This document shows positions 45,114-56,458 of a DNA stretch of 64,000 bases, one piece after another (the first letter of the stretch is position 1; each line of letters opens with the position of its first letter). Source of the stretch: Cudoniella acicularis (lineage: Eukaryota > Ascomycota > Leotiomycetes > Helotiales > Helotiaceae); assembly GCA_013054445.1 (NCBI GenBank), contig JAAMPI010000005.1, forward strand, positions 1-64,000, given 5' to 3'. The notes under the pieces are model-generated. The model did not search any database, was not told the origin of the DNA, and worked only from the letters and a program-made list of their open reading frames with translations. The position numbers and the translations under genes were made by a program.

Positions 45114-46990
45114 ATGGCGGAGAAGCAACCCCAAATCGAATTCCAATTCGTCAATTCGACCATCGATGCCCCTTCCGTGCCTCGCGACCTTGCCATTCGT
45201 GCTCTGATCCGAAAGCAGGCAATGAAAAAGGCATCTGCAGCGCGACGCCGTGATGGAAACTATGGAAAACATAATCTTCGACAATATCCCGTTTTCATAA
45301 TCGACCAAGAGATCAGTAATCCCCAACCATCCGTACAAGTCGTCGGCGAAGGAAAGCCAGCCTCGGAAAACCACAATGGGGCCAAATACGATGGACGCAA
45401 GACGGGGAAAGATAAGACTGGACGAACAGTCACGGACAAAGCTGATAAGACGGTGGTCGACCGTCAGCGTTGGCTTGCAAGAATTGCCTCGACTATTCCT
45501 CCCAGCCTATCTGCCAAAGGTTATGAGCTCACAAGTATGAAATCTGATTTCGACATCCTCGATTTGTCGACATTAGCCACACTTCATGTTGGGCGTGCTG
45601 CGCGGAGGGCTCTATCCCAAGATCCACACCACCTCATACGTCAACTCCGTTCTCATCAACGATGGTCGTATCTTGCTTATCTGCCAAAACTCTATGGCCA
45701 CATACCCTGTTTAAGCGACGCTACCGATTGTGTGATTGCTCGTGCAAGACAGATAGTCTCTCCCCACGAAACCTGGGAAGCTGCTGTGATAACCTTTTAT
45801 GTGAAAGCCTTGGACAGCCTTCAAAAGGCTTTGGATTCTCCTGCCACACGTTATCAGCCAGAAGTGCTATGTGCCACGGAAATTCTAGCTTTGTACGAGG
45901 TATGCTTGTCTCGCATGGCCTTACACTCAATCATGCTCTAACCCGCCATCTTAGCTCTTAGACCCTTCCGGGGAGACGGCTTGGATTCGTCATGCAGTAA
46001 GGATAACCGGGCCCTTTAATTCTTTGTCGTTTTACCCAAGAGACACGTTTGATAAGGATTATATACACTTGGAACAACCCAAAGCAGTCTTTCCTGTTCC
46101 GTTCATTCTTGAAACATATGGAGATAGAACTATGTTGACTCCCCATTCTTCTAGGCTGGTGCTGCTCGATTGATACAACTTCGAGGTCCTCAGAGATACA
46201 GCACCGACTTCGAAAAAGCTTTGTTTATGGCTCATACTGGTCCAATTGTAAGTTTCTCTATGAATTTAATCTCACATGCTCGCCATTTTGTACTAAAGCT
46301 GACGCCTGTTCTTAGATGACAGAATGCCTACTAAATAATGAACGATGTTTCTTGGAAGAAAAAAAATGGCAAAGTGTTTTCCGATCAGTTATATCGACCG
46401 AGGACGAGTTCCTGATCTCAGACCGAAGTGAGATTACAGTGTCTCTTATAATGCTGAAAGCATTCGTACCCGGCTTTTGCTACGATGTCACCAATATCCT
46501 ATGTGTTGATACAGAGCCGGATCTGGAATTCATCGACGCCGTTGTAGGAGGCCTACGCAATTTGAGGGCAGAACTTCTCAAGTGGCATTCTAGATACGAA
46601 GCCATTCTGAAGTATTATCCGAATATGCGACCGGGTAGTTCTGAATACGATAGTCACTGTAAAGTGTTTTCGACGTATCTTTCCTGTCTGATGATATCGA
46701 GCCGATTGCTAGCCACAATATCTAGCTTCGAACGAGCCAAAACGGAGGCAACTGCGCAGAATCTTGCAGATCAAATGCTTGAACTCGACATGGAAGTCAA
46801 TTCTGTGAGCCGGCAGACCTGCCTCTTCATGGCACAAACCCATGGCGTCGCCAAATCCATCAAGGCCACAGAAGACGAGTGGAGAGATTACTGTACTAGG
46901 GGCTTAGAAGTTCACAGTGTCGCTGGTGGGTTACTTGCTCGAGCAAAGTTGCAAAGCTGGTGTAAAATGCTTGGAAGAAAGATGCCATGA
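45114..46990 (+). CDS. Fungal transcription-factor-like protein without a zinc cluster (531 aa, 4 exons)
   Basis: Exons 45114-45899, 45955-45996, 46155-46247 and 46316-46990; introns of 55, 158 and 68 nt, all in phase. The N-terminus (FQFVNSTIDAPSVPRDLAIR followed by a basic KQAMKKASAARRR stretch) resembles fungal proteins of the 'fungal-specific transcription factor' type that lack a recognisable Zn2Cys6 motif. The central and C-terminal parts are helical: a segment ending TEILALYELLDPSGETAWIRHAAGAARLIQLRGP and another with RNLRAELLKWHSRYEAILKYY match the usual pattern of this superfamily (a Fungal_trans_2-like region). Role inferred: nuclear regulator. The basic stretch could serve for DNA binding or nuclear import. 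The small 42-nt exon is well supported because it links AL-YE to LLDPSG. Confidence 0.72.
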
Positions 46991-47508
46991 GATGAAATCA
47001 AGACCTCAGAGCCCAAGTGGGCATGAAAGTGTACGAAAATTTAATGATCGGCGGTGGTTCCGCTGATAATGAACGAATTTATGCCTATCTGTGCCTCCAT
47101 CTGTGCATTATTTGTTACCCTGGTCTGGGGGTGTTCGTAATCTACGGAGCTCAGCTGCAGATCTTCTTTATGGCGTTTTCAGCGTTGACTATGTAAATTC
47201 TTCTCGTTCAGATCAGTCCACTCCAAGTGATCTGAGACACTTCAAGTGATTTAAGAAGCTCGATTTTCTATTGGCCAAAACAAATTAGCCTATGCGCAGG
47301 ATCTCTGATCTCCCCACCGGTAGCCCGGAGGCTCGACCCACAGCAGAAAATAGATGCAGAGCAACGGACACCGAAAGGTGCTGCTTGAAGTTCATTATCC
47401 AGTCGCGTTGGAGATGTTGGTTCATTGTTAGCATCGCTACACGGCACTCATACAAGTTTCTTCAGAAATTATTCTCTCGAGACTGCAAACTTTCAAGGAG
47501 GAAGAACT
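46991..47508. other. Intergenic or unresolved 5' part of the next gene
   Basis: No independent gene. The frame of the single-TM protein is open upstream to about 47392 and could belong to an additional exon. Confidence 0.4.
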
Positions 47509-48078
47509 ATGTCTTTGAATACGGCAACATATGACGGATTCACAATACCTACGAATACGAACTTACAGACTTCTTATCGCCAGAAAACCAGCTCTATCCC
47601 CCAGACTTCCCAGACTCCAACATCGTCAGTCATAACAGCAACGACAACAATTTTATCAACACCAAATGCTTCTAGTCAACAAAATGGCAGTCAATCGAAT
47701 CCTCTTTCCGCGAATTCAAAAGTCGGTATAGGAATTGCATTGGTTATCTTTGTCAGTGCTGCGACTCTGGGGGTTTTATTCTGGCTTCGCAGGAGAAGAA
47801 GGGCAAACCCGCAGATAAACGACCACTCACAAAACATCGCAACACCGGAACCCGATCCCCATGAGCTTATCACGCAACATAATATTCATGAGCTGAGTAC
47901 GCCGCACAATGTGCTCGAGAAAGGTTCGTCGGATGAGATGAGCGAGAAGGTGAAAGAGGATGCTGAGAAGGGGAATTCGAGTGTTGATGTGACGGTGTCG
48001 TCGAGCAGTCATATTACCAGTCTAAGAAAGAACGAGTATTATTCTTCACCATCTATGATATGCGAGCTTGAGTCTTAG
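47509..48078 (+). CDS. Single-pass membrane protein, Ser/Thr-rich ectodomain (at least 189 aa)
   Basis: From ATG 47509 the product has a Ser/Thr/Asn-rich outer part (about 1-85), one hydrophobic helix (about 80-102, KVGIGIALVIFVSAATLGVLFW), a stop-transfer RRRRR and a charged cytoplasmic tail rich in Ser, Glu and Lys. The type is frequent in fungi as a surface receptor-like or mucin-like protein; no domain tells the ligand. The same frame is open upstream (it contains SFFRNYSLETANFQGGRT), so the true N-terminus, perhaps a Cys-rich ectodomain with signal peptide, may be in an exon I could not find. No signal peptide is visible in the model as given, so the 5' end is uncertain. Confidence 0.5.
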   Translation: MSLNTATYDGFTIPTNTNLQTSYRQKTSSIPQTSQTPTSSVITATTTILSTPNASSQQNGSQSNPLSANSKVGIGIALVIFVSAATLGVLFWLRRRRRANPQINDHSQNIATPEPDPHELITQHNIHELSTPHNVLEKGSSDEMSEKVKEDAEKGNSSVDVTVSSSSHITSLRKNEYYSSPSMICELES

Positions 48079-49340
48079 CCTTTTGGATAGTATACCTTTT
48101 CGGAGACACGTTTGTCAGTATCTAGAGTGAAGAGGTTCTTGTCTTGGAAGAGGAATTCTGCGAACTGCGAATTGTGTACGCATTGCCCCCCAGAAAATGG
48201 ATTTTGGAGAAAGCGTACACAAGGAAGAAAGTCAATGTTCAGAACTAGTGGGGTTTTTTTTGATATAGAGAGATGGGCAATTAGACTTAGACACATTGTA
48301 TTAAACATAGATGGACTGGATGAGAGGCGTACAACTTGTACCCCTTAGTCCCTAATAGAATAGAAATTTATACGAGAATTTGCATATATTTGCCCATGGG
48401 GTCTCTGAAGAATTTGCGTAGCTTTGCCTATCGAACTCTGATTTTGCTAAATTTTGATTTTTCAGGCTGTCAATAGACCTTCAGCCCTAAGCCCTCAGCC
48501 TCCTAACATGAGCAAGAAAGGGGCTCAGGGGCTCGCTTAAAATATTGCCCGAAATTTGAAAGCTGGCAGTTCTTCGGCAACCGGGTTTCGCGGCAGCACT
48601 GCCACAATTGGCACCCGGATGCAGGGGCCATGAATCAAGCATTTCCAAGCCACCAGTCACCGCGATCTGTCAAACGCAAGCTTTGCATGCCAAGATGCTA
48701 TGCCGTGCAGATGTCTATCTCACCTCATTCTTCTCCCCGCTATACATATATCTCTCTCGTCGCACAACAAATAGTTAGAAGCAGAGAGCCCTCAGCTCAT
48801 AGGCAAGAGTCTGCGAGTTGAAACTCGACAGTCTCAAATTTGTCGGCCGTGGTGACACACTGTTTGGAGGTAGCAACGTAAGCCCCATTTTACGAGTTAA
48901 CGCGTCACGGTTGCTAAGCCCACATTATTTTTTCTGGGTCCCTCTCCCTCCCTCTCCAATCTTCACCCCTGCTCGTAGCTCTGCTAAGCGGGAGATCGCC
49001 TTGAACGCTTTCTATTTGTGTACAAAGCGCACTCTGTGCAATCATTTGCTGGTGGAGACGAAATTGTGGTGCCGTATGCCGAATCCAGGAACTTGCAACA
49101 AGTGTTGGTGGGTTCAGTGGACTCGTATGCTCGCCATTGCCCATTTCCTTCTTCTCTCGCGCTGTAAGGCCAGGCTTTCCTTTGTAAACACTTCTTTTCA
49201 AAACCTTTGATTCTTGCTTTTTGGGATTAAACATTTCTGTCGCTATCGTTGAATGTGTCGCTAGGTTCATCTTGCTTTCTTCGAACCTTCTTCAAGTCAT
49301 TTTATACACCCCACGACTTTTTCCATCTGCCCTGTCTAGG
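48079..49340. other. Intergenic, no gene recognised
   Basis: Contains the promoter of the GH76 gene. Short repeated wording GAATTTGCNTANNTTTGCC appears twice near 48378 and 48411. Frames here are chance. Confidence 0.45.
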
Positions 49341-50817
49341 ATGAGAGGAAGCAAGACCTTGGCTTGCGGAGCCGCAATCTGGGCATCATGGAGTCAGACA
49401 GCAACTGCGATAAGTTTAGATATCACATCAGAGAGTAAGACTTATCCCACGACAGCCAGAGCGATGTCTTCTAACAGAGTACAGCATCCATCAAAAGTGC
49501 CTCGAGCACAATAGCGTACGGCATGATGAAATATTATACTGGAAACCACACTGGAGACACACCAGGGAACCTTCCAAGCCCCTACTACTGGTGGGAAGCA
49601 GGCGCCATGTTCGGGATAATGGTCGACTACTGGTACTACACTGGAGACACAACCTACAACGATGTCGTTCAGCAAGCGCTTCTGTCTCAGATTGGTACAG
49701 ATGATGATTACATGCCTACGAATCAGACAAAAACAGAAGGGAATGATGATCAGGGGTTTTGGGCGATGGCTGCCATGTCAGCAGCAGAATCAAAGTTTCA
49801 AGATCCGCCATCAACCGAGCCGGGATGGCTGGCTCTTGCGCAGGCTGTGTTTAATGAATATGTTTCGAGGTGGGATGACAGTACATGTGGGGGAGGCCTG
49901 CGATGGCAGATTTTTACGTTTAACAACGGTTACACATACAAGAACTCGATCGCAAACGGATGCTTTTTCAACATTGCCGCCAGATTGGCACGATATACGG
50001 GGAATCAGACATACGCTGACTGGGCCGTAACGACATGGGATTGGATGGAGAATGTTGGGTTGATGAGTGATACCTACTCAGTGTACGATGGTTCGAGTGA
50101 TTTAACCAATTGCTCGACCGTCGACCACTTGCAATTTACGTACAATCAAGGCATATTCCTATTTGGAGCAGCAGTGATGTACAATTACGTATGTTCCCAT
50201 TTATCCTCCCGTCTCCTTGCAATTCTAATGTGACATAGACAAATGGCTCCGCATTGTGGCAAACCCGCACCTCCGGCCTACTCAATTCCTCCTCCATTTT
50301 CTTTAAGGACGGTATTATGTACGAGCAAGCTTGTGAGGACGTCAACACTTCAGGGACCTGTGATACAGATCAGCTATCCTTCAAAGCATACCTCTCCCGT
50401 TGGATGGCCGCGACCACCAAAATCGCACCTTTCACGTACACCACCATCATGCATTACCTGAAGACATCTGCTGCGGCCGCAGCAGCGCAATGTGATGGAG
50501 GCACGGATGGAGTTACCTGTGGTGAACACTGGACGGCGAATTCGACTTGGGATGGAACGTATGGAGTTGGGCAGCAGATGAGTGCGCTAAGTGTGGTGCA
50601 GAGCCTGTTGATTGATCAAGTGAGCGAACTCGTCACCAATTCGACGGGTGGGACCAGTCAAGGAAATTCAGCGGCGGGGACTGGGAGTTCGTCGACGAGT
50701 AGTGTCACTGTTGAAACCACGATTACGACTGGCGATAAAGCGGGAGCGGCCTTCTTAACAGCGGTCATGATAGCAGGCGTGCTTGGCGGCTGTGGATTTA
50801 TGGTCATGGGGGCGTGA
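49341..50817 (+). CDS. GH76 mannan endo-1,6-alpha-mannosidase-like, DFG5/DCW1 type (458 aa, 3 exons)
   Basis: Exons 49341-49434, 49485-50188 and 50239-50817; two 50-nt introns. A signal peptide ([17 protein letters not shown]) precedes [20 protein letters not shown]. The catalytic Asp pair is at 119-120 in [35 protein letters not shown] and [20 protein letters not shown] are typical of the (alpha/alpha)6 GH76 fold. A Ser/Thr/Gly-rich linker and a hydrophobic tail ([21 protein letters not shown]) suit GPI anchoring. The family is thought to move GPI mannoproteins onto wall glucan, and fungi need at least one member for normal wall assembly. The second acceptor tested (CAG at 49478) gave a less family-like junction, so the one ending at 49484 was used. 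Confidence 0.9.
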
Positions 50818-52113
50818 TAAGTTCTAATGAGAGCCATTTGCTCTCTTGTGTTCTTTTGTTATATAAGCGCATTCTTTGTACATTTTTTCGATCCTAGACT
50901 TCTAGGTACAGACCGGATGTCGGGAATCTAGCTAGGCGCTCGGCGTTGTTTCGATAATTTTATTTTCTTACTCATGTAAATATGTATTTATACCCACAAG
51001 CAACTCAGAGGAACACGCTCTACCATTGGATTTCCTCGCGGTTATAAAATATTCCTTCTTTTCCTTGAGTGTCGTCGCCAGTGACAAGTATCATTCCTCC
51101 GCCCACCACAATATCACCACCGCACAACTCCGCCTTTCACAAGCCCTTCCCGAACCTTACTTCAATAAAAGCCTCGGTCTTTGAAAACAAGCCCCCGAAT
51201 CTCTCGGTGCACGCGGGGAAGAGCATCCTAAATGGATGGCGTATCCTGGGGTATAGTAAGGCTGATATGCGGAGATGCGGCAGAGCTACCCGGAGTGGAA
51301 GAATGACCCGGGGTGAGTACCTTGCATGTACCTTTTTGTTCGCTCTCTTTCGGCGACTTCATAAGTTTTGTTCTGGGGGTTAATTTCCAATTGCGGTCTT
51401 GAAATTTTTAAGGTTGAGAAGTTTCTCCTTCAACATGTCATTGGTTAAAATTCTATTGTTATACTTGCCTACTAGCTATTCAAAATATTTATCTCCTTCC
51501 ACACAAAATCAAGGAATTTCTTCAATGCTAGCCAAATTAAAGCTGCATATCAGATCTTACACGCTATTACGTGCACGAGCGTCAACTAAAGCTCCCATAA
51601 CCACAAACCGACCAGGTTCTCCACAAACATCTCTAGGGATGTCCCGGAGATAGATCTCCATTTCGCCATCACCCGTCCCATGCACATCTGTTTCTCTCCA
51701 CATTCAGCACAAATTTCACGTGTATGTCCGAATGCTGTTACTATCAAACTCTTTCGGAGAGTGCAAAGTGGAGGAAACTGCATCTCTTCGGACGAAACAT
51801 CCAGTGATTACACTTACTCCACCAAATAAGTCCTAAGAACGCGGGGTATATGGAAACGGAGAACATGGAGATGGCAAAGACTAGGAAAGACAACGCATGT
51901 GAGCTACCCCGTACCTTGGCGTCCTCCTTGCCCTCTATCCCAGGAGAAACGTGGACACCATTCATCATCCAAGAAAAGTATATAAATTGTCCATATGTCC
52001 TGCATCACATCACTTCCCTCTCCATCACATCATCAGCTTCCAATCCAAAACCAGTACCGACACATCCACAATCTCAATCTAAGTTCTTCTTAAGCTCAAA
52101 CCAGACAGTCAAC
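50818..52113. other. Intergenic, no gene recognised
   Basis: 3' flank of the GH76 gene and promoter of the CFEM gene. No frame here shows family features. Confidence 0.45.
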
Positions 52114-52632
52114 ATGCAATTTCCAACCGTCTCCACCATTGTCCTGGCCTTGGCCACTGCCGTCATGGCACAAATCGACCTCAGCGGTCTTCCAGACTGT
52201 GCTGTACGTATATCTATCCAACCATCCCCCTCATTTTCAAGTGTTTTAGAGAAATATGAACTGATAGACATGACGAAAATAGCAGGTGTGCTTTGTGGAT
52301 AACCTAGTCAACACCGCCTGCAATAGCACTGACATTGTTTGCCTCTGCGGCGATTCGACCTACTTCACAGATACCGAAGTCTGCGTGCTGACTGATTGTG
52401 ACACTGCTGACGCCGAAAGTATGTTCCTCCTTTTTTGCTGCTCTCTGCTCCCTCCTCCCTCCCTACTTCATTTTCTTTACTCGAATTGTCTTCCCAACAG
52501 AAAAATAGAGAAGAGGCGAAAAGAAAGAGGCTAATGAAAACAACAGCAACCCTCACTTGGGCCGACACAACTTGCGCTGCTGCTGGTGTCCCACTGAGCA
52601 AGAAGCGATCTATCTTTGGACGAAAGCACTAG
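52114..52632 (+). CDS. Small secreted CFEM-domain protein (102 aa, 3 exons)
   Basis: Exons 52114-52203, 52286-52418 and 52547-52632; introns 52204-52285, 52419-52546, in phase. A signal peptide (QFPTVSTIVLALATAVMA) is followed at once by a CFEM domain with eight Cys: LPDC-A, VC-F, NTAC, VCLC, EVCV, TDCD and TTCAAAG. The Asp before the fourth Cys pair, often used as axial haem ligand in CFEM proteins, is present in the order NSTDIVCLC. There is no Ser/Thr linker or GPI tail; the protein ends shortly after the domain with a basic KKRSIFGRKH. Small soluble CFEM proteins act in haem or iron capture or as host-interaction proteins. Which applies here cannot be told. Confidence 0.85.
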
Positions 52633-53663
52633 GTGCACCTTCTCGAATCTCTCCCTTACTTCCGATCGTATCATGCAATTGGCAGCGAAATTGATAGGGA
52701 GGGCAAAGAGTATCAAGGGAACAAAAAGAAAAAAATGATGTGTTGGTGGTGGGAGAGTAGAATGTTTAGCTCTCGCTATGATACTTTGGTTGGCAGCTAG
52801 CTTTCTACAATTCAATAAGGTCCCATGCCAATTTTCCCCAAATCAATGCATCGGCGAATTATATATGCATCATTGATTTACGAAAATCATTTAAATATCA
52901 AGCATTGGCCCTTAGCAAAACCTTTGTATTCCTACCTTTAAAGTTTTAATAGAAAAATTACGATCAGAGATATAAAATTAAAATTGACAGTAATTATAAG
53001 AAACTTAAGCACATTCCAGAAATTTCTTTTTGAAAATACTTTATGCTTTTTTAAAATCTTTAAAGTGGTTTGCGTAGAGAGCAAATGAATGGTCTCAACT
53101 CTAAAGCTACTTTATACAAATTCACTAAAGGTAGCCTCTCAACATTACGTGAGCTTCCCTATTGAAGTCACAACAAGATATAAAAGCTGCATATTATCGT
53201 AAAGATTAATGCCATAATTCTATTGGAGTAGATTTATAAGTTGGCTTGAAGGTAGTTTATATTAGTAAGGTTGAGAACAAATATGATTGAGAACAACCAA
53301 CCTTCTATTTAGTTTAGACGCAATCTCATTTGCATTTCTTAACTATCTAGTCACTTCAGCGCTTAATCATTTTTCGAGGTAATGATTTGAGATCTGCCGC
53401 TTTAAGCCATGAACCCGTCGTCACTCCACACAGAGGATGTCATGATCACGTGACTCACGTGCTTTTCAACCCGCAGGCAGAACGCGACATCTTGAGCTTA
53501 AGATCTCGTGTTAAACGAAGCTCTAGAAAGGTTGCAACAGCTCGCTCTCTCACCATTCCACAATTCGACACCCACATACGAACAGAATCTTTATTACTAT
53601 TGCGATACTTTTACCATATTTCATCGTCTGACAGCCTCCAAACATCCCAATCGTCCTCCAGAC
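52633..53663. other. AT-rich intergenic before SDS23
   Basis: From 52850 to 53340 strongly AT-rich with no frame of note; could be a decayed repeat. The part from 53380 on is the SDS23 promoter and leader. Confidence 0.45.
53447..53461. promoter_or_regulatory. Paired CACGTG boxes upstream of SDS23
   Basis: CACGTG at 53447-53452 and at 53456-53461, 3 bp apart, 203 bp before the start codon. CACGTG is the core site of bHLH and some bZIP factors in fungi. Use of the site is inferred only. Confidence 0.35.
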
Positions 53664-55198
53664 ATGGCAGACCCCACATTACCCGCCGATGCTCCCCCGC
53701 GCAAAAGCACGGAAAGTCCAAGGAACGGTGGAACTATCAGTCATCGCTCGAGCTTCGCAGAGAATTTAAGACACTCTCCTCGTTCTCAGCGACATCCGTC
53801 ATTCACCCAAGCCGCTGTCCAAGAGCTCCTCAACCACCCGCCGGCCACGAAGACCGGAGACCCTCGATTTGTCGGTAGGGATTGGAGAAACATACGTGTA
53901 GGAGAGCTGGTTACAAAGAATGAAGTTAGATGGGCTGATCTTGATACGGACGTTCAAACTGCGGCGAGCTTGTTAATTGAAGCTGGGCCTCCAAACGTTA
54001 TCCTACTGCGCGAGAATCCGAACAACACGAATGCTTATGGCACGTTCGACTATAATGATCTCAATGCATACCTTCTAGTCGTCGTTGGATTGGCAAGTCC
54101 AGAACAAACCCAATTAGCTGAGTTCCAGGCCTTGGCAACGCGAGCTCGAGAGGGAAAGCCGATTCTACTTCGAGAGACTAGTATACTGAAGAAGCCCGAG
54201 CTTCCAGTCACATTATCAGAGTCGGACGATCTATCAAAAGCAATGGAGCATTTCGGAGGTGGTGTACATCGGATACTTGTGCAAAAAGACGGCTCAAATG
54301 AAGTTGTCGGTATCCTCAGCCAATTGAAGCTTGTCAAATTTCTCTGGGATAATGGTACCAGCTTTCCAAGTATCGACCAGTTATATCCAATGATATTGAA
54401 GGACTTGAATATCGGTACCCCATCCACAATTGCGATTAAGTAAGTAGGTCTAAGTCAGTATAATTAAAGGTGCTAATGCGTAAAAAGCGGTGACAAGCCT
54501 TTGACCGATGCTCTTCAACTAATGAGCAACGAAGGTTTAACTAGCGTTCCTGTTGTGGATAATGCTTTAAATGTGGTTGGAAATATCTCCACAGCCGATG
54601 TCAAACTCCTCACCAGCTCCGCCAGTTTACCTCTCTTGAAATCCACTTGCATTCACTTCGTATCAGTCATACTTTCGGAAAGGGGTATTGGCGATGGAAA
54701 GGACTCCTTCCCAGGTAAACAGTTCAACACCTAAAATCCAGACTATCATCATACTAATCATATGTCTCTTCAGTTTTTCATGTCAGCCCCTATTCGACGC
54801 TAGCGCATACAGTTGCAAAACTAGTGGCAACTAGATCTCATCGAATGTGGATTGTTGAGTCTTCCTCGCCATCTCCATCCAATCCAGCCACTCCATTATC
54901 GACCCCGTCAATCAGTCACGCCGTGTTGGTTTCCCCAAGTTCATCAAATCCTACCTCGCCCTCCCTTTCGGGCTCTTTTCCAGCAGTCTCAGCGGCGGCT
55001 TTACCAGGTGCTCGGATTTCAGGCCGTTTGACTGGTGTTGTCTCGTTGACAGATGTTCTTAACCTCTTTGCTCGACAGTCTGGTCTCCATCCTACGAACC
55101 CAAATGAGCAACGAGAGAGACGACGTAGAAGCTCAAGCAGTTCGCTCAGGCCAAGCATCGATTCTGTCCGAGGATCAAGCATTGACATGAGAAGGTGA
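53664..55198 (+). CDS. sds23: SDS23/Moc1-type CBS-domain regulator (475 aa, 3 exons)
   Basis: Exons 53664-54439, 54488-54714 and 54774-55198; introns of 48 and 59 nt. A Ser/Arg/Pro-rich N-terminus is followed by CBS repeats: [20 protein letters not shown].., [57 protein letters not shown] and [39 protein letters not shown]. The end is a Ser/Arg-rich tail. Known role: Sds23 in yeasts inhibits PP2A-type and PP6 phosphatases and links glucose and stress signals to mitosis and meiosis. The N-terminal frame runs upstream to a GTG only, so the ATG at 53664 is secure. No lesion. Confidence 0.9.
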
Positions 55199-56458
55199 AG
55201 CGTGTGCAAATTATTTTTGTTTTTGTTTTTTATGATCCAACAGCGAGGAATGCATGGTATTCTTGCAGGGCGGGTAAGATTCTTAAATACAGGATGGCGT
55301 TTGGAGTAACCAGAGTCGACTTACTCATAGCGAAAGTAGTGATTTTGAGATTTAAAACGTGATTCCCTGGGAGCTTCTTTGCTTCTGGTAGGCTCTCTCT
55401 TCATGAGATGCGATTATGACGGTGGGCTCGACGCCGAAAGATGCGTTCATTCTATAAGTTTAGGACGATAAAAATGCTTAGATCAAGAATTCAAAACCGG
55501 AGCTGGATTGCTCACAATTAATCTGATTTACGATAGTGACACATGGCTCCTCTGAAACCTCGCTCCGTGCTGCTAATGCACGGAAAATTCGGAAGCAGGT
55601 GGCCAATTGCAACCAACCTAAGACTCGAAGATATATCTTCTCTTTCCCTTTCCCAGAACTGTAGTAATCATAGAAGACAGCTGGAAAGCCAGTACAGGCT
55701 GGCATATTTTGATGGTTCATGGCTCGTTCGAAAACATTGCAGCCGGGAGCTGTAGCTGAACTCTTGACGTGTCAACCGCGAGATGGCTTGCTCTTTATAA
55801 GACAGACACGCACTAGAAACATAAAGTAAAGGCCAAAGTGACAACTATGGAGCCTTTGGTGCATCATGTGCGCTTGACACCTGAGCATGGAAAAGGCCGC
55901 GCTGCTTTGCTGCAGTCCTTTCACATTCCGCGGTGGCATTTCCGGCCTTAATCTCTCCGGCATATATACAACCCTTTTTGGTTGGCTGGGCTTTTGTTAA
56001 TAATGATGATATTAGCATAAGGATGAGTTATGTGAAAGTGACTCGAAGATGAGTGGTTGCACAGCAGATCGCAATCGCAAATTCAGTGCTACGGTGGCCA
56101 ACAACTCCGGTCACGCGGTTACGGTTGCCGTTCGTTCTTTGTGTTAGCGATTCGCTTTCAGAAGAACTTTGGTGCCATTTTGCTGGAAAATAATATTGCT
56201 GGCATTCATTTATTTTCTCCACGCGCCTCAAACATTTGTCGACGAGCACAACGCAGTCCCTCCTTACGCTGTACATCACAAATCGCCCTTGAAGACTTGC
56301 TTCCCTTTCCCAGACCTCAACCCCTCGCATCGTGCCATCGCGGGGTGTTGATCCAGGCGCGTCAACATTGCTGGCGGGGCATGCGCTTGATCCGCTTGAC
56401 CTCTGAAATCTTTTGAGAATCGCCCTTTTATCCCCGAACCCATTCGAAGTTTGAGAAA
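55199..56458. other. Intergenic, no gene recognised
   Basis: Holds the 3' end of SDS23 and the promoter and leader of the karyopherin gene. Confidence 0.5.
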